DNA of 24,883 nucleotides from CAYUXF01 sp964448755 (GTDB lineage: Bacteria > Margulisbacteria > Termititenacia > Termititenacales > CAYUXF01). Positions 15,301 to 22,219 of this stretch are shown here, piece by piece (the stretch's first letter is position 1; each line of letters starts with the position of its first letter). The notes below the pieces were generated by a model. The model worked only from the letters and a program-made list of their open reading frames with translations. It did not search any database and was not told the origin of the DNA. The DNA is taken from assembly GCA_964448755.1 (NCBI GenBank), contig CAYUXF010000022.1:1-24883 (forward strand), written 5' to 3'. Position numbers and translations under genes: made by a program.

Positions 15301-16330
15301 CTAGGACAGAAAAAGAAATAAAGTGCATGTTCTCCAGCGGTTCATCATAAAGATGATACGCATAATCAAAAGCCACAGTATACGGCTGATAATCAAAACC
15401 GGTAAATGTAAAAACTTTCAAACCGAGACCCAGCGTCATTTTAAAATCATCAAGTCCGGCGCGCAAATAAAGAGAACGATCTATAACATATTCACCGCCA
15501 AAATGGATGCCGGTATTATCATAATCAGCAGCCAATAAAACATTATTAAAAGCTATCTTAGTGAAGGGTATCTTAAGATTAAAACTCTTAACAGCCCCTA
15601 AGCGCAGGTTCATTGGGTAAGCGGAATCAGAAACCTCGCTCTCGCCGCTGTCAGAATCTTCTTCTTCACCGCTGCCAAGGGCAGATTTTTTAGAAAAAAC
15701 CGGCGGCCAAATATTTTGCAAAGCAGCGCCAAATCTGACGCCCTCAAATAAACGGCCGGGCAGTGCAAATTTAATACCGGTATCAAAGCCCCAGCCGGTC
15801 AGGACCTCATCGCCAATTGCTGAATTGGCAACCTTAAAATTAACACCAAAATCCAGATCGTTTAAACCAAATCTATTGCCCAGTGTTAAGGCATATGTCA
15901 GACCAAAAACCTCATCTTTGGCGGCATAAGAATCTATTTGTTTAATTCTAAAAGATGTCCCCTCTTCTTCTATATCTGTTTCCGGAATATCGCCCATCCC
16001 TACAGAGACATAGCTCAAACCAATATGGCCGTTCCCCAATTTAAAAACAGAACTTAAGCCCATAAATGTATATTCTTCAAAAAGTTGAAAAGTCGTTAGC
16101 CCAAACTGAAATTTTTCAGTTTTAGCTATCGCCGCTGGGTTAGAAAAAATACCAAAGGAGTCCTCACTGCTGGCTACGGCTGTCCGGCCCATCGCTATAG
16201 AGCGGGCGCTTAAAACATAACCATAAGGGTCGGTAGATTCTCTGCTCTCGGCAGAGAGAAAAAGCGTCAAAAACAAGCAGACCAACAACAGCTTGCAAAA
16301 GATCTTTTTTAAAGCCCCCCGCTTAAACAA
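12398..16330 (-). CDS. PorV-like outer-membrane barrel fused to Ig-like and SLH domains
   Basis: 1310 residues from a TTG start (AGGAG nine bases upstream, overlapping the previous gene's end). Signal peptide to about residue 27. Residues 33-345 resemble the PorV/UPF0164 barrel: ARSIAMGRTAVASSEDSFGI, FSNPAAIAK, then amphipathic strands ending near FISFSVLGV. Four Ig-like/stalk units follow at about 365-420, 540-592, 840-886 and 1095-1155, each ending in a GxNxIxV-type strand (LDQGRNEIYVTA, NMGKNTLELVAVD, LLMGKNLIIIES, LTLGKNSIKVSS). Interspersed are SLH clusters at about 608-785 (three repeats, ITRGEFAAALAK, FKDVPAGVAYRPYV, LDRATAAVLLAR), 898-1010 (ELTRRELVMTIAKL) and 1167-1305 (ITREEFASLLVRLSG, IIDRQEAVLWF). 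SLH domains bind secondary cell-wall polymer or peptidoglycan. It likely spans the outer membrane and ties it to the wall, perhaps serving export of the neighbour. Confidence 0.85.
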   Translation of the reverse strand: MFKRGALKKIFCKLLLVCLFLTLFLSAESRESTDPYGYVLSARSIAMGRTAVASSEDSFGIFSNPAAIAKTEKFQFGLTTFQLFEEYTFMGLSSVFKLGNGHIGLSYVSVGMGDIPETDIEEEGTSFRIKQIDSYAAKDEVFGLTYALTLGNRFGLNDLDFGVNFKVANSAIGDEVLTGWGFDTGIKFALPGRLFEGVRFGAALQNIWPPVFSKKSALGSGEEEDSDSGESEVSDSAYPMNLRLGAVKSFNLKIPFTKIAFNNVLLAADYDNTGIHFGGEYVIDRSLYLRAGLDDFKMTLGLGLKVFTFTGFDYQPYTVAFDYAYHLYDEPLENMHFISFSVLGVTKTQTPEIKIPDSSTSVTVDRILVQGLAQAGSDVSLYVNNKLRKTFKAEAAGIWTAENVYLDQGRNEIYVTAQYPGYVVSGVSNYTVVYSDNLLPQIKTDIYREGSVLYINVTANKTVKAVAVSLPDDKRLLLKYNTEEALWQGQWQIPLEYIDAYLHVKTVAIDENDTKSEIVEDIISTKLIAYPKDKTVVYGSDLVIRGKVAPEIKAIKIGTQTLEPDADGNYALPVTLANMGKNTLELVAVDESGKEIKTAIRVLRLDNANDLADYSWARKDIVDNISLGVFEKKGEAFLPKDYITRGEFAAALAKVRGLPVEQNIARSPAADVSPTTPYANYIKAVIDAGYLDVDRENRFNPEQYIYKKDAVMAVVLMEGLDVASVKITMPFKDVPAGVAYRPYVAAALSYGLIQSAENFYPNNRLDRATAAVLLARSKYFKQKTETMYNWKKGYGEQFYEEDASQGTDELYVEGKVLSFTDENQQLRIVEPKDMEVIYKETVQVKGLTKGQSVTINGVPVVVNSKGYFTAEVGLLMGKNLIIIESADTKEQIRLLRMNAFNDVAENEAELGKQLFAMYQVFEGGSLDQNKELTRRELVMTIAKLQRTEPDAIPEPDTVVLWPEALKAVNVYAGLPDNDKTLVKDNSLYQEDKAITRGAFLELLNRTEKIKAIIKNLKDSGTYNNDKYKPDKVRSRTISVEESSIKSDEKVAFDLYSGSNKSQGFTSPAADDLFTAGSAGIVRTGESIISGGSGALKIFSPANNFVTEENKIAISGMSTAADVKINGRSISLDKQGRFTDAAALTLGKNSIKVSSSADQLYIKGVRLKTYADIASLPEKRAIEYLATLGYFGDSLNFEPQKKITREEFASLLVRLSGRKPPQVFSDPYSDVPASSVAAASITFLKQNNVFGDVGDKFEPNKIIDRQEAVLWFKKVSRANIEAGNGELLRLDVVRWFAKDSRLQEQIKELRS

Positions 16331-16331
16331 T

Positions 16332-19007
16332 CTATTTAACTCCTATTTTTGTTGTAAAAACTTCTGACTTGGCGCCGGAAACTTTGACCTTAACCAAATA
16401 AGCGCCACGGCCGACTTTTTTACCGCTCAATTGACGAGCACCGTCCCACGGCCAGACATTATAACCTTTAATAGTAGTTAACTTATCGCTTTTGGCAACT
16501 AACGTGCCGGCGGAATCATAAATATAAATTGTATAACTGGCACCCGCCTCACTGCAGTAAAAACCAATATTACACTCGCCATCATCGGGGTTATAGGGGC
16601 TCGGGTAAGGATAAACATCCCAGACCGCAAAACCATCGTTCATATTGTAATAAATATAGAATGGCTCATAAATATCATATTTATCTCTAATATAAATAGT
16701 ACCGGAAGTTGAACCAAGATTATGGATGAGCATTGTCCCGGCATTTTGACTGACCTCAAAAACATTAGCCTGCTCAGTCAAAACCACGCCATTATGCTGA
16801 ACTTCAAAATCAGCTAAATTAATATTGGCACCTTTATCAAAAAAAGTGATCAACATCTGAGAATTTTCATAAACAATATCATTATTAACAAAACGTTTAT
16901 ACGTATCTACCGTGGTTTTTCTGGTCTCGATCTTCTCTATATAAGAAGGGAATGATCTTTTATTAGCTTCAGCACCGGAAACAACAATTGTATGATACGT
17001 ATATGTGCTTCCCACTTTAGCGGCAGGCTGCCAGGCAGTAGCGTCATAACCTCTCTTAAAATAACAGGGGGCACCGTTAGAGACATTCATTGTCGCACCA
17101 ATATAGGCATCAACAACTACCGGGCCATCTGTTCTAATATTAGCTGCCGAAACAGTGAACGTCAATTCCCTGACCTCTGGCCCAACATTTAATGCAGAAA
17201 AAATGCCGTTAGGCGTTGAAACCACATATTCAGAGCTAATATCGGTACCATTAATATTATTCTCGTAAAATCTTAACGTACAGGCATCACGCATTAAATA
17301 GATAGGAATACTTAATAAGTTCTGAATACCATTAGAATTATTTTTAATCCCTACCCTGACCTCAAATTGATTGCCATTAACAACATTGACAACATTAGAA
17401 GAGACATAGACAACTTCAAAAATAGATGCCGTTACCGGTGAAGCGGCAGAATTATCTGGCGGAACAGGATAACCGGCATATTGAACGCCGCTAATCCCTG
17501 TCAAAACACAGCGGGCATCTTCTACCGATATGTTATTAGCATCATCTTTCTTAGCGCCGCTCAAAACACCAAAATCATACTTTATTCTATATGTATGTCT
17601 ATCCGAAGGAATAGTTATACCGGTAACTTCGGCAGTTTTGCTGTCTTTAAAAGTTTTGGTTGAACCGATGAGATATTCATTAGTACCGTCTACCCGCCAA
17701 ATAGAAACATTCGTGATCCCATAATCTGAACTTCCTGTAAAAGGAACTTTGCCGCCGTTAGTAATTGTCCAGGTAGTATTTTCAAACTTATTGGCGGCAT
17801 TAAGTTCTACATCTAAAAATTCAACATTTTGCTGGCCGGCAATGACAGCGGCAGGGGTGTAAGGCCAGTAAGTGACCAGGTTTTTATAATCGGTCATTGT
17901 CAGCGTATTGCTCGGCACTTCATATGTAGCTGTTTCAGATTCCGCCGGCGGCTCTGCTATACCATTTAAATTATAGGCACTGGCCGTTGTCGTTAAACTC
18001 TCTGCGGTTCCATTTTTCAAAGCAACAGAGAATTTGTCGCCACTTTGAACACCAGAACCAATATCATAGATCAGATAAAATTTCCGTCGTTTTTGCGCAG
18101 AAATAGTCCCGGTATTACCGTTCAAAGTTGGTCTTCTACTAGCGGGAATATTAAAGATAACTTCAGAAGAAGTATTTCCGCCAATAGTTAAATTTAAAGA
18201 CACTAATTCTTTTTCTTCAGAAAAAGAAAATTCCTCGTTAGGCGGCGTATTATTATATCCTCTATCTTCCATTAAAATAATGTTTGTTATTTTTCTTGTG
18301 TTAACTGGACTAACCGCAAAAAAACTATTGATATCATAAATTGTCAAAGTTTGAATTTCAAAAATATCAACTTGATTAGATTTAGCCTCAAGCATAAACT
18401 CAAAGGCAGGAAAATTCTCCATATCAGCACCAGGAATAGAGGCGGCGTCTATTTTCTTAGTGCTGCCAGCTACTAAATAAACACCATAGGCATTGATCGG
18501 TATTGCCGAAATAGTCTTATTGACCTCATAAGAAACAGCAGAAGTATCATGGAGATAAGCAATAGTTAGACCGGCACTTTTATCTGCCGGCGCATTCTTG
18601 CTGGCATAGTAGACAATAAAATAATTTCGCGTAGTCCCGCCGCCGTAAGACAACCCGGAAAAACTATATGTCCCGGAATAACTGCCCTCTGTGGAAAAAT
18701 CAACATCCTGAACCCAGACAGCATCGCTGAACTGTTGTTGAGATTGATTACTAACATATAACGCAACTTTATAAATATAATTTTTACCAAAAGGGACTTC
18801 GGTGCTTTCGTTCTTAAAATCAATTTTTGCCAGCGTGCTGCTGCCGCCTATCTGGATACGCGCTACCGCTTTGTAGCCGCCCTGATTAATACCGCCCTTA
18901 GCCAGTTCTTCAATAGTTTGATCATAAGCAAGCGCGGAAAAAGCATAAGAAAACAAAATGCCAATAGACAGAAAAAAACGCAAAAGATATTTTGCCGAAA
19001 AAAACAA
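16332..19007 (-). CDS. Large secreted beta-rich protein with FlgD-Ig/gliding-type C-terminal domain
   Basis: From the chosen TTG at 19007 the protein has 891 residues; the frame also extends to a TTG at 19073. The inner start is preferred because AGGGGG lies nine bases before it and it yields a normal signal peptide (FFLSIGILFSYAFSALA, cut before YDQTIEEL). The body is beta-rich, with Asn/Thr/Ser-rich repeated segments such as SLNLTIGGNTSSEVIFNIPA, and no catalytic motif I can identify. The last 93 residues are a FlgD-Ig/type-IX-tail-like domain: YPYPSPYNPDDGECNIGFYC, YTIYIYDSAGTLV, WPWDGARQLSGKKVGRGAYL. Such domains end secreted surface proteins in several phyla. It stands directly before the PorV-like barrel gene, with its stop two bases from that start, so the two may be secreted protein and outer-membrane partner. 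Confidence 0.8.
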   Translation of the reverse strand: MFFSAKYLLRFFLSIGILFSYAFSALAYDQTIEELAKGGINQGGYKAVARIQIGGSSTLAKIDFKNESTEVPFGKNYIYKVALYVSNQSQQQFSDAVWVQDVDFSTEGSYSGTYSFSGLSYGGGTTRNYFIVYYASKNAPADKSAGLTIAYLHDTSAVSYEVNKTISAIPINAYGVYLVAGSTKKIDAASIPGADMENFPAFEFMLEAKSNQVDIFEIQTLTIYDINSFFAVSPVNTRKITNIILMEDRGYNNTPPNEEFSFSEEKELVSLNLTIGGNTSSEVIFNIPASRRPTLNGNTGTISAQKRRKFYLIYDIGSGVQSGDKFSVALKNGTAESLTTTASAYNLNGIAEPPAESETATYEVPSNTLTMTDYKNLVTYWPYTPAAVIAGQQNVEFLDVELNAANKFENTTWTITNGGKVPFTGSSDYGITNVSIWRVDGTNEYLIGSTKTFKDSKTAEVTGITIPSDRHTYRIKYDFGVLSGAKKDDANNISVEDARCVLTGISGVQYAGYPVPPDNSAASPVTASIFEVVYVSSNVVNVVNGNQFEVRVGIKNNSNGIQNLLSIPIYLMRDACTLRFYENNINGTDISSEYVVSTPNGIFSALNVGPEVRELTFTVSAANIRTDGPVVVDAYIGATMNVSNGAPCYFKRGYDATAWQPAAKVGSTYTYHTIVVSGAEANKRSFPSYIEKIETRKTTVDTYKRFVNNDIVYENSQMLITFFDKGANINLADFEVQHNGVVLTEQANVFEVSQNAGTMLIHNLGSTSGTIYIRDKYDIYEPFYIYYNMNDGFAVWDVYPYPSPYNPDDGECNIGFYCSEAGASYTIYIYDSAGTLVAKSDKLTTIKGYNVWPWDGARQLSGKKVGRGAYLVKVKVSGAKSEVFTTKIGVK

Positions 19008-19081
19008 AAAAAGAATCCCCCTCTTTTTATAACTAAAATTATATGTAATTAAACCATTGTTGTCCAGAGGCAATTAGCGTC

Positions 19082-19546
19082 TTACTCCACCTGCCCTTTT
19101 TTCTTGGGCGCCCAGTCAATATCCACATAAAGACCCTGTTTTTTATCTATCTCTTTGCCGTCCAGCAAATTGACGTTAGCACCCGGCTCCATTTCGTGTA
19201 AGAGCCGCTCCACACCATTGACATTGGTTGTTAAGCCGGCAATATGCTGGTTCATTTGTTCTACACCGCGTTTGCCGCGCACATTATTGTAAAAACTTTT
19301 GACACCTTTAAATAACTCCGCCTGTCGGTCAAACAACAATTTAGAAAGACCAAAGTCGCCCATTTTTAAATTTTTAACGGACGCTACTATTCTGCTCAGC
19401 GGCGAGGCCTTTTGCACCTCTTGAATGTAACGGACCCGTTCGGCGGGAGACATGCCGCCAAGGCCGGAAATTGGCGCTGTAGAACCGCCGGCACCATAAA
19501 TATTCTCGCGCTGCTGCGGCTCTTGATCATTATTTTCTTTGGCCAT
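19082..19546 (-). CDS. Unknown cytoplasmic protein with MSPAE motif (154 residues)
   Basis: No signal peptide, no membrane helix. The first 30 residues are polar and glycine-rich and look disordered; then MSPAERVRYIQEVQKASPLS (32-51), basic helices to about residue 100, and a tail LYVDIDWAPKKKGQVE. I recognise no family. The MSPAE segment recurs in the neighbouring 296-residue protein (there MSPAELIAYRRAVLQKLRRD), suggesting both bind a common partner or each other. It lies 10 bases after that gene and 74 bases before the secreted-protein start. A regulatory or adaptor role for the envelope/flagellar run is only a guess. Confidence 0.75.
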   Translation of the reverse strand: MAKENNDQEPQQRENIYGAGGSTAPISGLGGMSPAERVRYIQEVQKASPLSRIVASVKNLKMGDFGLSKLLFDRQAELFKGVKSFYNNVRGKRGVEQMNQHIAGLTTNVNGVERLLHEMEPGANVNLLDGKEIDKKQGLYVDIDWAPKKKGQVE

Positions 19547-19556
19547 TTCTTAGCTC

Positions 19557-20447
19557 CTATGTTCTAATATTTAAACTGCCGCCCTTGGCAGAACTGTCAA
19601 CATCGCGGCGCAATTTCTGCAAGACCGCGCGGCGGTAAGCTATCAGCTCGGCCGGCGACATCTCGCTCTCACGTCTGTTGCTGACCGAAGAAGTGCTCTC
19701 TTTTTTAGCACGGCGGATCACGACCTTCTTTTTATCTTCTTTGGCCTGATCATATAAGATATGCGCTTTCTTTTCTATCTCCTGCGCCTCAGAGGAAAAA
19801 TCATTATTATCGGCGATCATTTCCACTACTTCCGGCGAATTAGCCAGTACATTGATATTATTTTTCTCTATCCGTTTTTTCTCCGCCGCCTGCATTTTGG
19901 CATACTCAATTAAACGGCGCTGTTTTTCCATCTCTGCCTGACTGGCTTTAATAGCTTCTTTCATATCTTTAAACGACTTTATTTTCAGTTCTTTTTTCTC
20001 TTTGTCGTAAATGTAGTTAGGCAACACCAAAGAATAGAGCTCTTCAGCGCCGGCCCCTTTTTGCTCGTAACGGGCCAGATCTTCATATAATTTACCCTGC
20101 AGTTTAAAGCCGCGCATCATTTTCTCGGCATAGCGGTTCAGTTCATAAGGGTTATCAATACCAATGAGATCGGTCAACATTTTACTGTCAATTTCGCCGT
20201 CAAGATACGCGGTAAGAATGTAGTCAAACATAAAATTATAAAAGTCTTTGTCTTTTCGGCCGGTGCCGGAAGTATCGGTCAGATAATTATAAAATTCATC
20301 TTCGGACATTTCCTGGATATTTTTCTCTTGTAAAGCTTGTTCATTTTCCCCGCCAAGCACCGGATTGTTTTTAAAAAACTTATCTACCTCTGCCTTAATG
20401 GATCTGGAAAAAAGAAGCCGAAAAATTTTCTCAAATAATTTATTCAT
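19557..20447 (-). CDS. Unknown coiled-coil protein with MSPAE motif, first gene of the minus run
   Basis: 296 residues, highly charged and helical, without signal peptide. N-terminal basic amphipathic stretch (NKLFEKIFRLLFSRSIKAEV), helical middle, a long Lys/Glu coiled coil at about 155-240 (MKEAIKASQAEMEKQRRLIE and on), then MSPAELIAYRRAVLQKLRRD (263-282). MSEDEFYNYL at 47-56 vaguely echoes the same motif. It is the promoter-proximal gene of the minus-strand run that ends with fliP. TAAAAT lies nine bases before ATG with TTGGAT 17 bases further up, and no Shine-Dalgarno is visible, so the mRNA probably begins within a few bases of the start. I do not recognise a family. Confidence 0.75.
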   Translation of the reverse strand: MNKLFEKIFRLLFSRSIKAEVDKFFKNNPVLGGENEQALQEKNIQEMSEDEFYNYLTDTSGTGRKDKDFYNFMFDYILTAYLDGEIDSKMLTDLIGIDNPYELNRYAEKMMRGFKLQGKLYEDLARYEQKGAGAEELYSLVLPNYIYDKEKKELKIKSFKDMKEAIKASQAEMEKQRRLIEYAKMQAAEKKRIEKNNINVLANSPEVVEMIADNNDFSSEAQEIEKKAHILYDQAKEDKKKVVIRRAKKESTSSVSNRRESEMSPAELIAYRRAVLQKLRRDVDSSAKGGSLNIRT

Positions 20448-20456
20448 ATTTTAATG

Positions 20457-20485
20457 ATTTTACATCTAAACGGCTCAGTATCCAA
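20457..20485 (-). promoter_or_regulatory. Sigma70-type promoter for the long minus-strand run
   Basis: TTGGAT at 20480-20485 and TAAAAT at 20457-20462 are separated by 17 bases on the minus strand. The -10 ends nine bases before the ATG at 20447, giving an untranslated leader of only two to three bases. It looks like a housekeeping promoter rather than a sigma28/sigma54 flagellar promoter. It shares the 117-base divergent interval with the A1 promoter. Confidence 0.5.
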
Positions 20486-20515
20486 GAGATTGCAAAATTT
20501 AGGTTATTTCAAAAT

Positions 20516-20564
20516 GTATAAATCGCCGTAAATCAGGGCATATATTAACCATAAGGAGTTAGTT
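20516..20564 (+). promoter_or_regulatory. A1 upstream region, conserved with A2
   Basis: Shared in order with the region before the second A gene: GTATAAATC (20516-20524), GGGCATA (20536-20542) and a Shine-Dalgarno AAGGAG (20553-20558) followed by six bases and ATGCTGAAAAAA. TATATT at 20541-20546 could be the -10. The conservation implies that both A genes answer to the same signal. Confidence 0.5.
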
Positions 20565-21329
20565 ATGCTGAAAAAAGTTATAGCTTATTTTCTTTCCGAT
20601 AAACAGGATGAAAACACTGAATACAATAGCCGTTTTCAAAAAATTGATTTCAAAAAATCTCCAGAAAATTTCATAGAAAATATTTTAGATTTTACCAATC
20701 AAGAAACACTTAAAAAACTAGATGCCAAAAGTTCAGAAAAAATAATTTCCGAACTATTATTACCAAAAATCACAAATATTATTGTTAATAAAAATAATAA
20801 CGTACCAGTAAAATACCGTAAATTATTATTGCTATTAGGGCTTAATGCCAGAAAAAAAGAGAACAGCTGTTTCTTAACTTATTTAGAAAAAATAATTGGT
20901 GTATTAAACAGCCCCGTCATCAAAAAAAATTATAGGATTCAACACCAATTATTAAAAGAAGTAATTAGTGATCTTAATACATATAAAAAAACATTTGCCA
21001 AAGAAATTCAACCAACAGAAAAAAAACGGATTGAGAAAATAGAGGAAACCATAAAAAAAACAATGTTTACTGTCAAGAAATTAAGAGAAGATGCTGACCC
21101 AATTTATAGAGAACTAGCCAATAAAATATATGTCAAAAAACCGGGCTTTAGCGATTATCATATAGAGATAATGAGAGAGACTACAGAAGAAATATCAGTA
21201 GAACTCACTTCACCAGACAATAAAATTCTTCATTTACATTTTAGATACAGCGGCGGTGCAAGACCAGGTGAACCATTTAAAATACTTACAGCTGACCAGC
21301 ATACCAATAATATATTGGGAATAAAGTAA
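20565..21329 (+). CDS. A1: lysine-rich protein of unknown family, paralog of A2
   Basis: 254 residues, no signal peptide or membrane helix. A lysine-rich helical N-terminal part (to about 180) precedes a compact C-terminal domain starting KLREDADPIYRELANKIYVK, then beta strands, then SGGARPGEPFKIL. The same C-terminal pattern (NPLYVKIANYIYMKKPSF, then AAGTRPGEELKIY) occurs in the protein at 22220-22948, so the two are paralogs; the N-terminal halves align weakly. In a 180-base sample (20581-20760) GC is about 26 percent against about 43 percent sampled in the convergent partner, so it is compositionally foreign to its neighbours. It ends two bases from the stop of the convergent B1 gene. I know of no described family; function unknown. 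Confidence 0.8.
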   Translation: MLKKVIAYFLSDKQDENTEYNSRFQKIDFKKSPENFIENILDFTNQETLKKLDAKSSEKIISELLLPKITNIIVNKNNNVPVKYRKLLLLLGLNARKKENSCFLTYLEKIIGVLNSPVIKKNYRIQHQLLKEVISDLNTYKKTFAKEIQPTEKKRIEKIEETIKKTMFTVKKLREDADPIYRELANKIYVKKPGFSDYHIEIMRETTEEISVELTSPDNKILHLHFRYSGGARPGEPFKILTADQHTNNILGIK

Positions 21330-21331
21330 GT

Positions 21332-22030
21332 TTATTCTGTCCCAAAAAAATAATTTATAATTTTTATTATCTCATTTTCATCTTGGGTCACCACAGCGGA
21401 ATCATTTTCAGTTTTTCGCCTATTCCATTCTTCATTATCATAGTAATATTTTCCTGACGAAATATCACCCCAGACCCTGTCAATAATTTTCTGATCACCA
21501 GTTTCATGGGCAGCTCTTAGCGCTTCATAAGCCGCCTCCGTAAGGAATTCACATATCGTAGGTTCTGTGCTCTCTTGGCTTTGATCATAAGGCGCCATAT
21601 AATGGCCATCTGGCTCCATGAAAGCATCTATTTCTTCCTGCGTCAGTGCAGGCTTAACAATAAACTCCTCCTCCCGGGAAATTATCTCATCCATAATTTT
21701 ATCTAAATCATTCTCGGACAAATAACCGCCGTTTAAAAACTCTTTGAGCGTCATCTCTATTTTTGAACCGGGCTCTTTGCCAAGGAGATCATTCAGTTTA
21801 TCCATAGCCTCATCTGAAAAAATAAAAACATCTTCGCCTTGCGACTCCCCCGCCTTAACAATATCTTTATCATTGAGGACATCTACAGGGTATCTAACTA
21901 TCTTTTTACCGACCGCATTAAGATCTGGGCCAAAAACCTTAAGATCTTTCTTAATACAAAGCTTTTCGGCTTTATCTACGCGGTTTGCCTTGAACCGTTC
22001 GGCAGCTTTAATAACTTTTAAATTCATCAT
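21332..22030 (-). CDS. B1: acidic protein of unknown family, paralog of B2, convergent with A1
   Basis: 232 residues, acidic, no signal peptide. Starts MMNLKVIKAAERFKANRVDK, nearly the same as B2 (MINLKVIKAAERFKNNRLTK). A second shared region is PVDVLNDKDIV in B1 versus SVDALTDEDIL in B2; beyond about residue 85 the two diverge. B1 has two segments resembling the FliM CheY-binding peptide LSQxEIDALL: LSENDLDKIM (104-113) and LTQEEIDAFM (129-138). The ATG has no Shine-Dalgarno; TATAAT ends six bases upstream, giving a leaderless transcript. It meets A1 tail to tail with a two-base gap. Not recognised; the shared N-terminus with divergent C-termini could be a targeting or docking signal, which is inference. 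Confidence 0.8.
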   Translation of the reverse strand: MMNLKVIKAAERFKANRVDKAEKLCIKKDLKVFGPDLNAVGKKIVRYPVDVLNDKDIVKAGESQGEDVFIFSDEAMDKLNDLLGKEPGSKIEMTLKEFLNGGYLSENDLDKIMDEIISREEEFIVKPALTQEEIDAFMEPDGHYMAPYDQSQESTEPTICEFLTEAAYEALRAAHETGDQKIIDRVWGDISSGKYYYDNEEWNRRKTENDSAVVTQDENEIIKIINYFFGTE

Positions 22031-22032
22031 AT

Positions 22033-22100
22033 TAATATTATACCGCTCCTGTAAATCTATTACCTCCAGTTATCGGGATTTTAGCCGGTTTATTGCAAAT
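22033..22100 (-). repeat. 68-bp upstream element of B1, duplicated before B2
   Basis: Aligned without gaps to 23436-23503, the two copies differ at three of 68 positions. The element contains the -10 TATAAT (22037-22042 here), so at least part is the promoter. Coding sequence downstream is clearly more diverged than this, so the noncoding segment seems to be under selection or recently converted. Confidence 0.85.
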
Positions 22101-22108
22101 ATTTGCAA
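22093..22108. promoter_or_regulatory. Perfect 16-bp palindrome TTGCAAATATTTGCAA
   Basis: A perfect palindrome in the divergent interval between B1 and A2, overlapping the upstream end of the 68-bp element. With no loop it is a better dimeric operator than a hairpin. Only the half site TTGCAAAT is kept at the equivalent place before B2 (23497-23503), and a TTGCAAAA is found upstream of A1 (20490-20497). Confidence 0.45.
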
Positions 22109-22174
22109 TTTTTTAATAAAACACTGCTTACCATGCAACTAACCTTACAAAAAATTACTTCTATAAAAAGCTAC

Positions 22175-22219
22175 GTATAAATCAGCAAAAAATGGGCATA
22201 CTAATTATAGGAGCTAGTT
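22175..22219 (+). promoter_or_regulatory. A2 upstream region, conserved with A1
   Basis: GTATAAATC (22175-22183), GGGCATA (22194-22200) and TAGGAG (22208-22213) six bases before ATGCTGAAAAAA repeat the arrangement before A1 with spacing differences of one to three bases. Confidence 0.5.

Noticed and set aside
12398..16330. Annotation as a plain S-layer protein
   Set aside because: The N-terminal 350 residues are PorV-like barrel sequence, not an S-layer body, and the SLH clusters are interspersed rather than terminal.
16332..19007. Annotation as flagellar hook-capping FlgD
   Set aside because: Only the last 93 residues resemble the FlgD Ig-like domain; the protein has a Sec signal peptide, unlike FlgD, and a separate FlgD is present at 10863-11435.
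22093..22108. Palindrome as a transcription terminator followed by T-run
   Set aside because: It is perfectly palindromic with no loop, would form a weak AT-rich stem, and lies between two divergent starts where no transcript needs ending.
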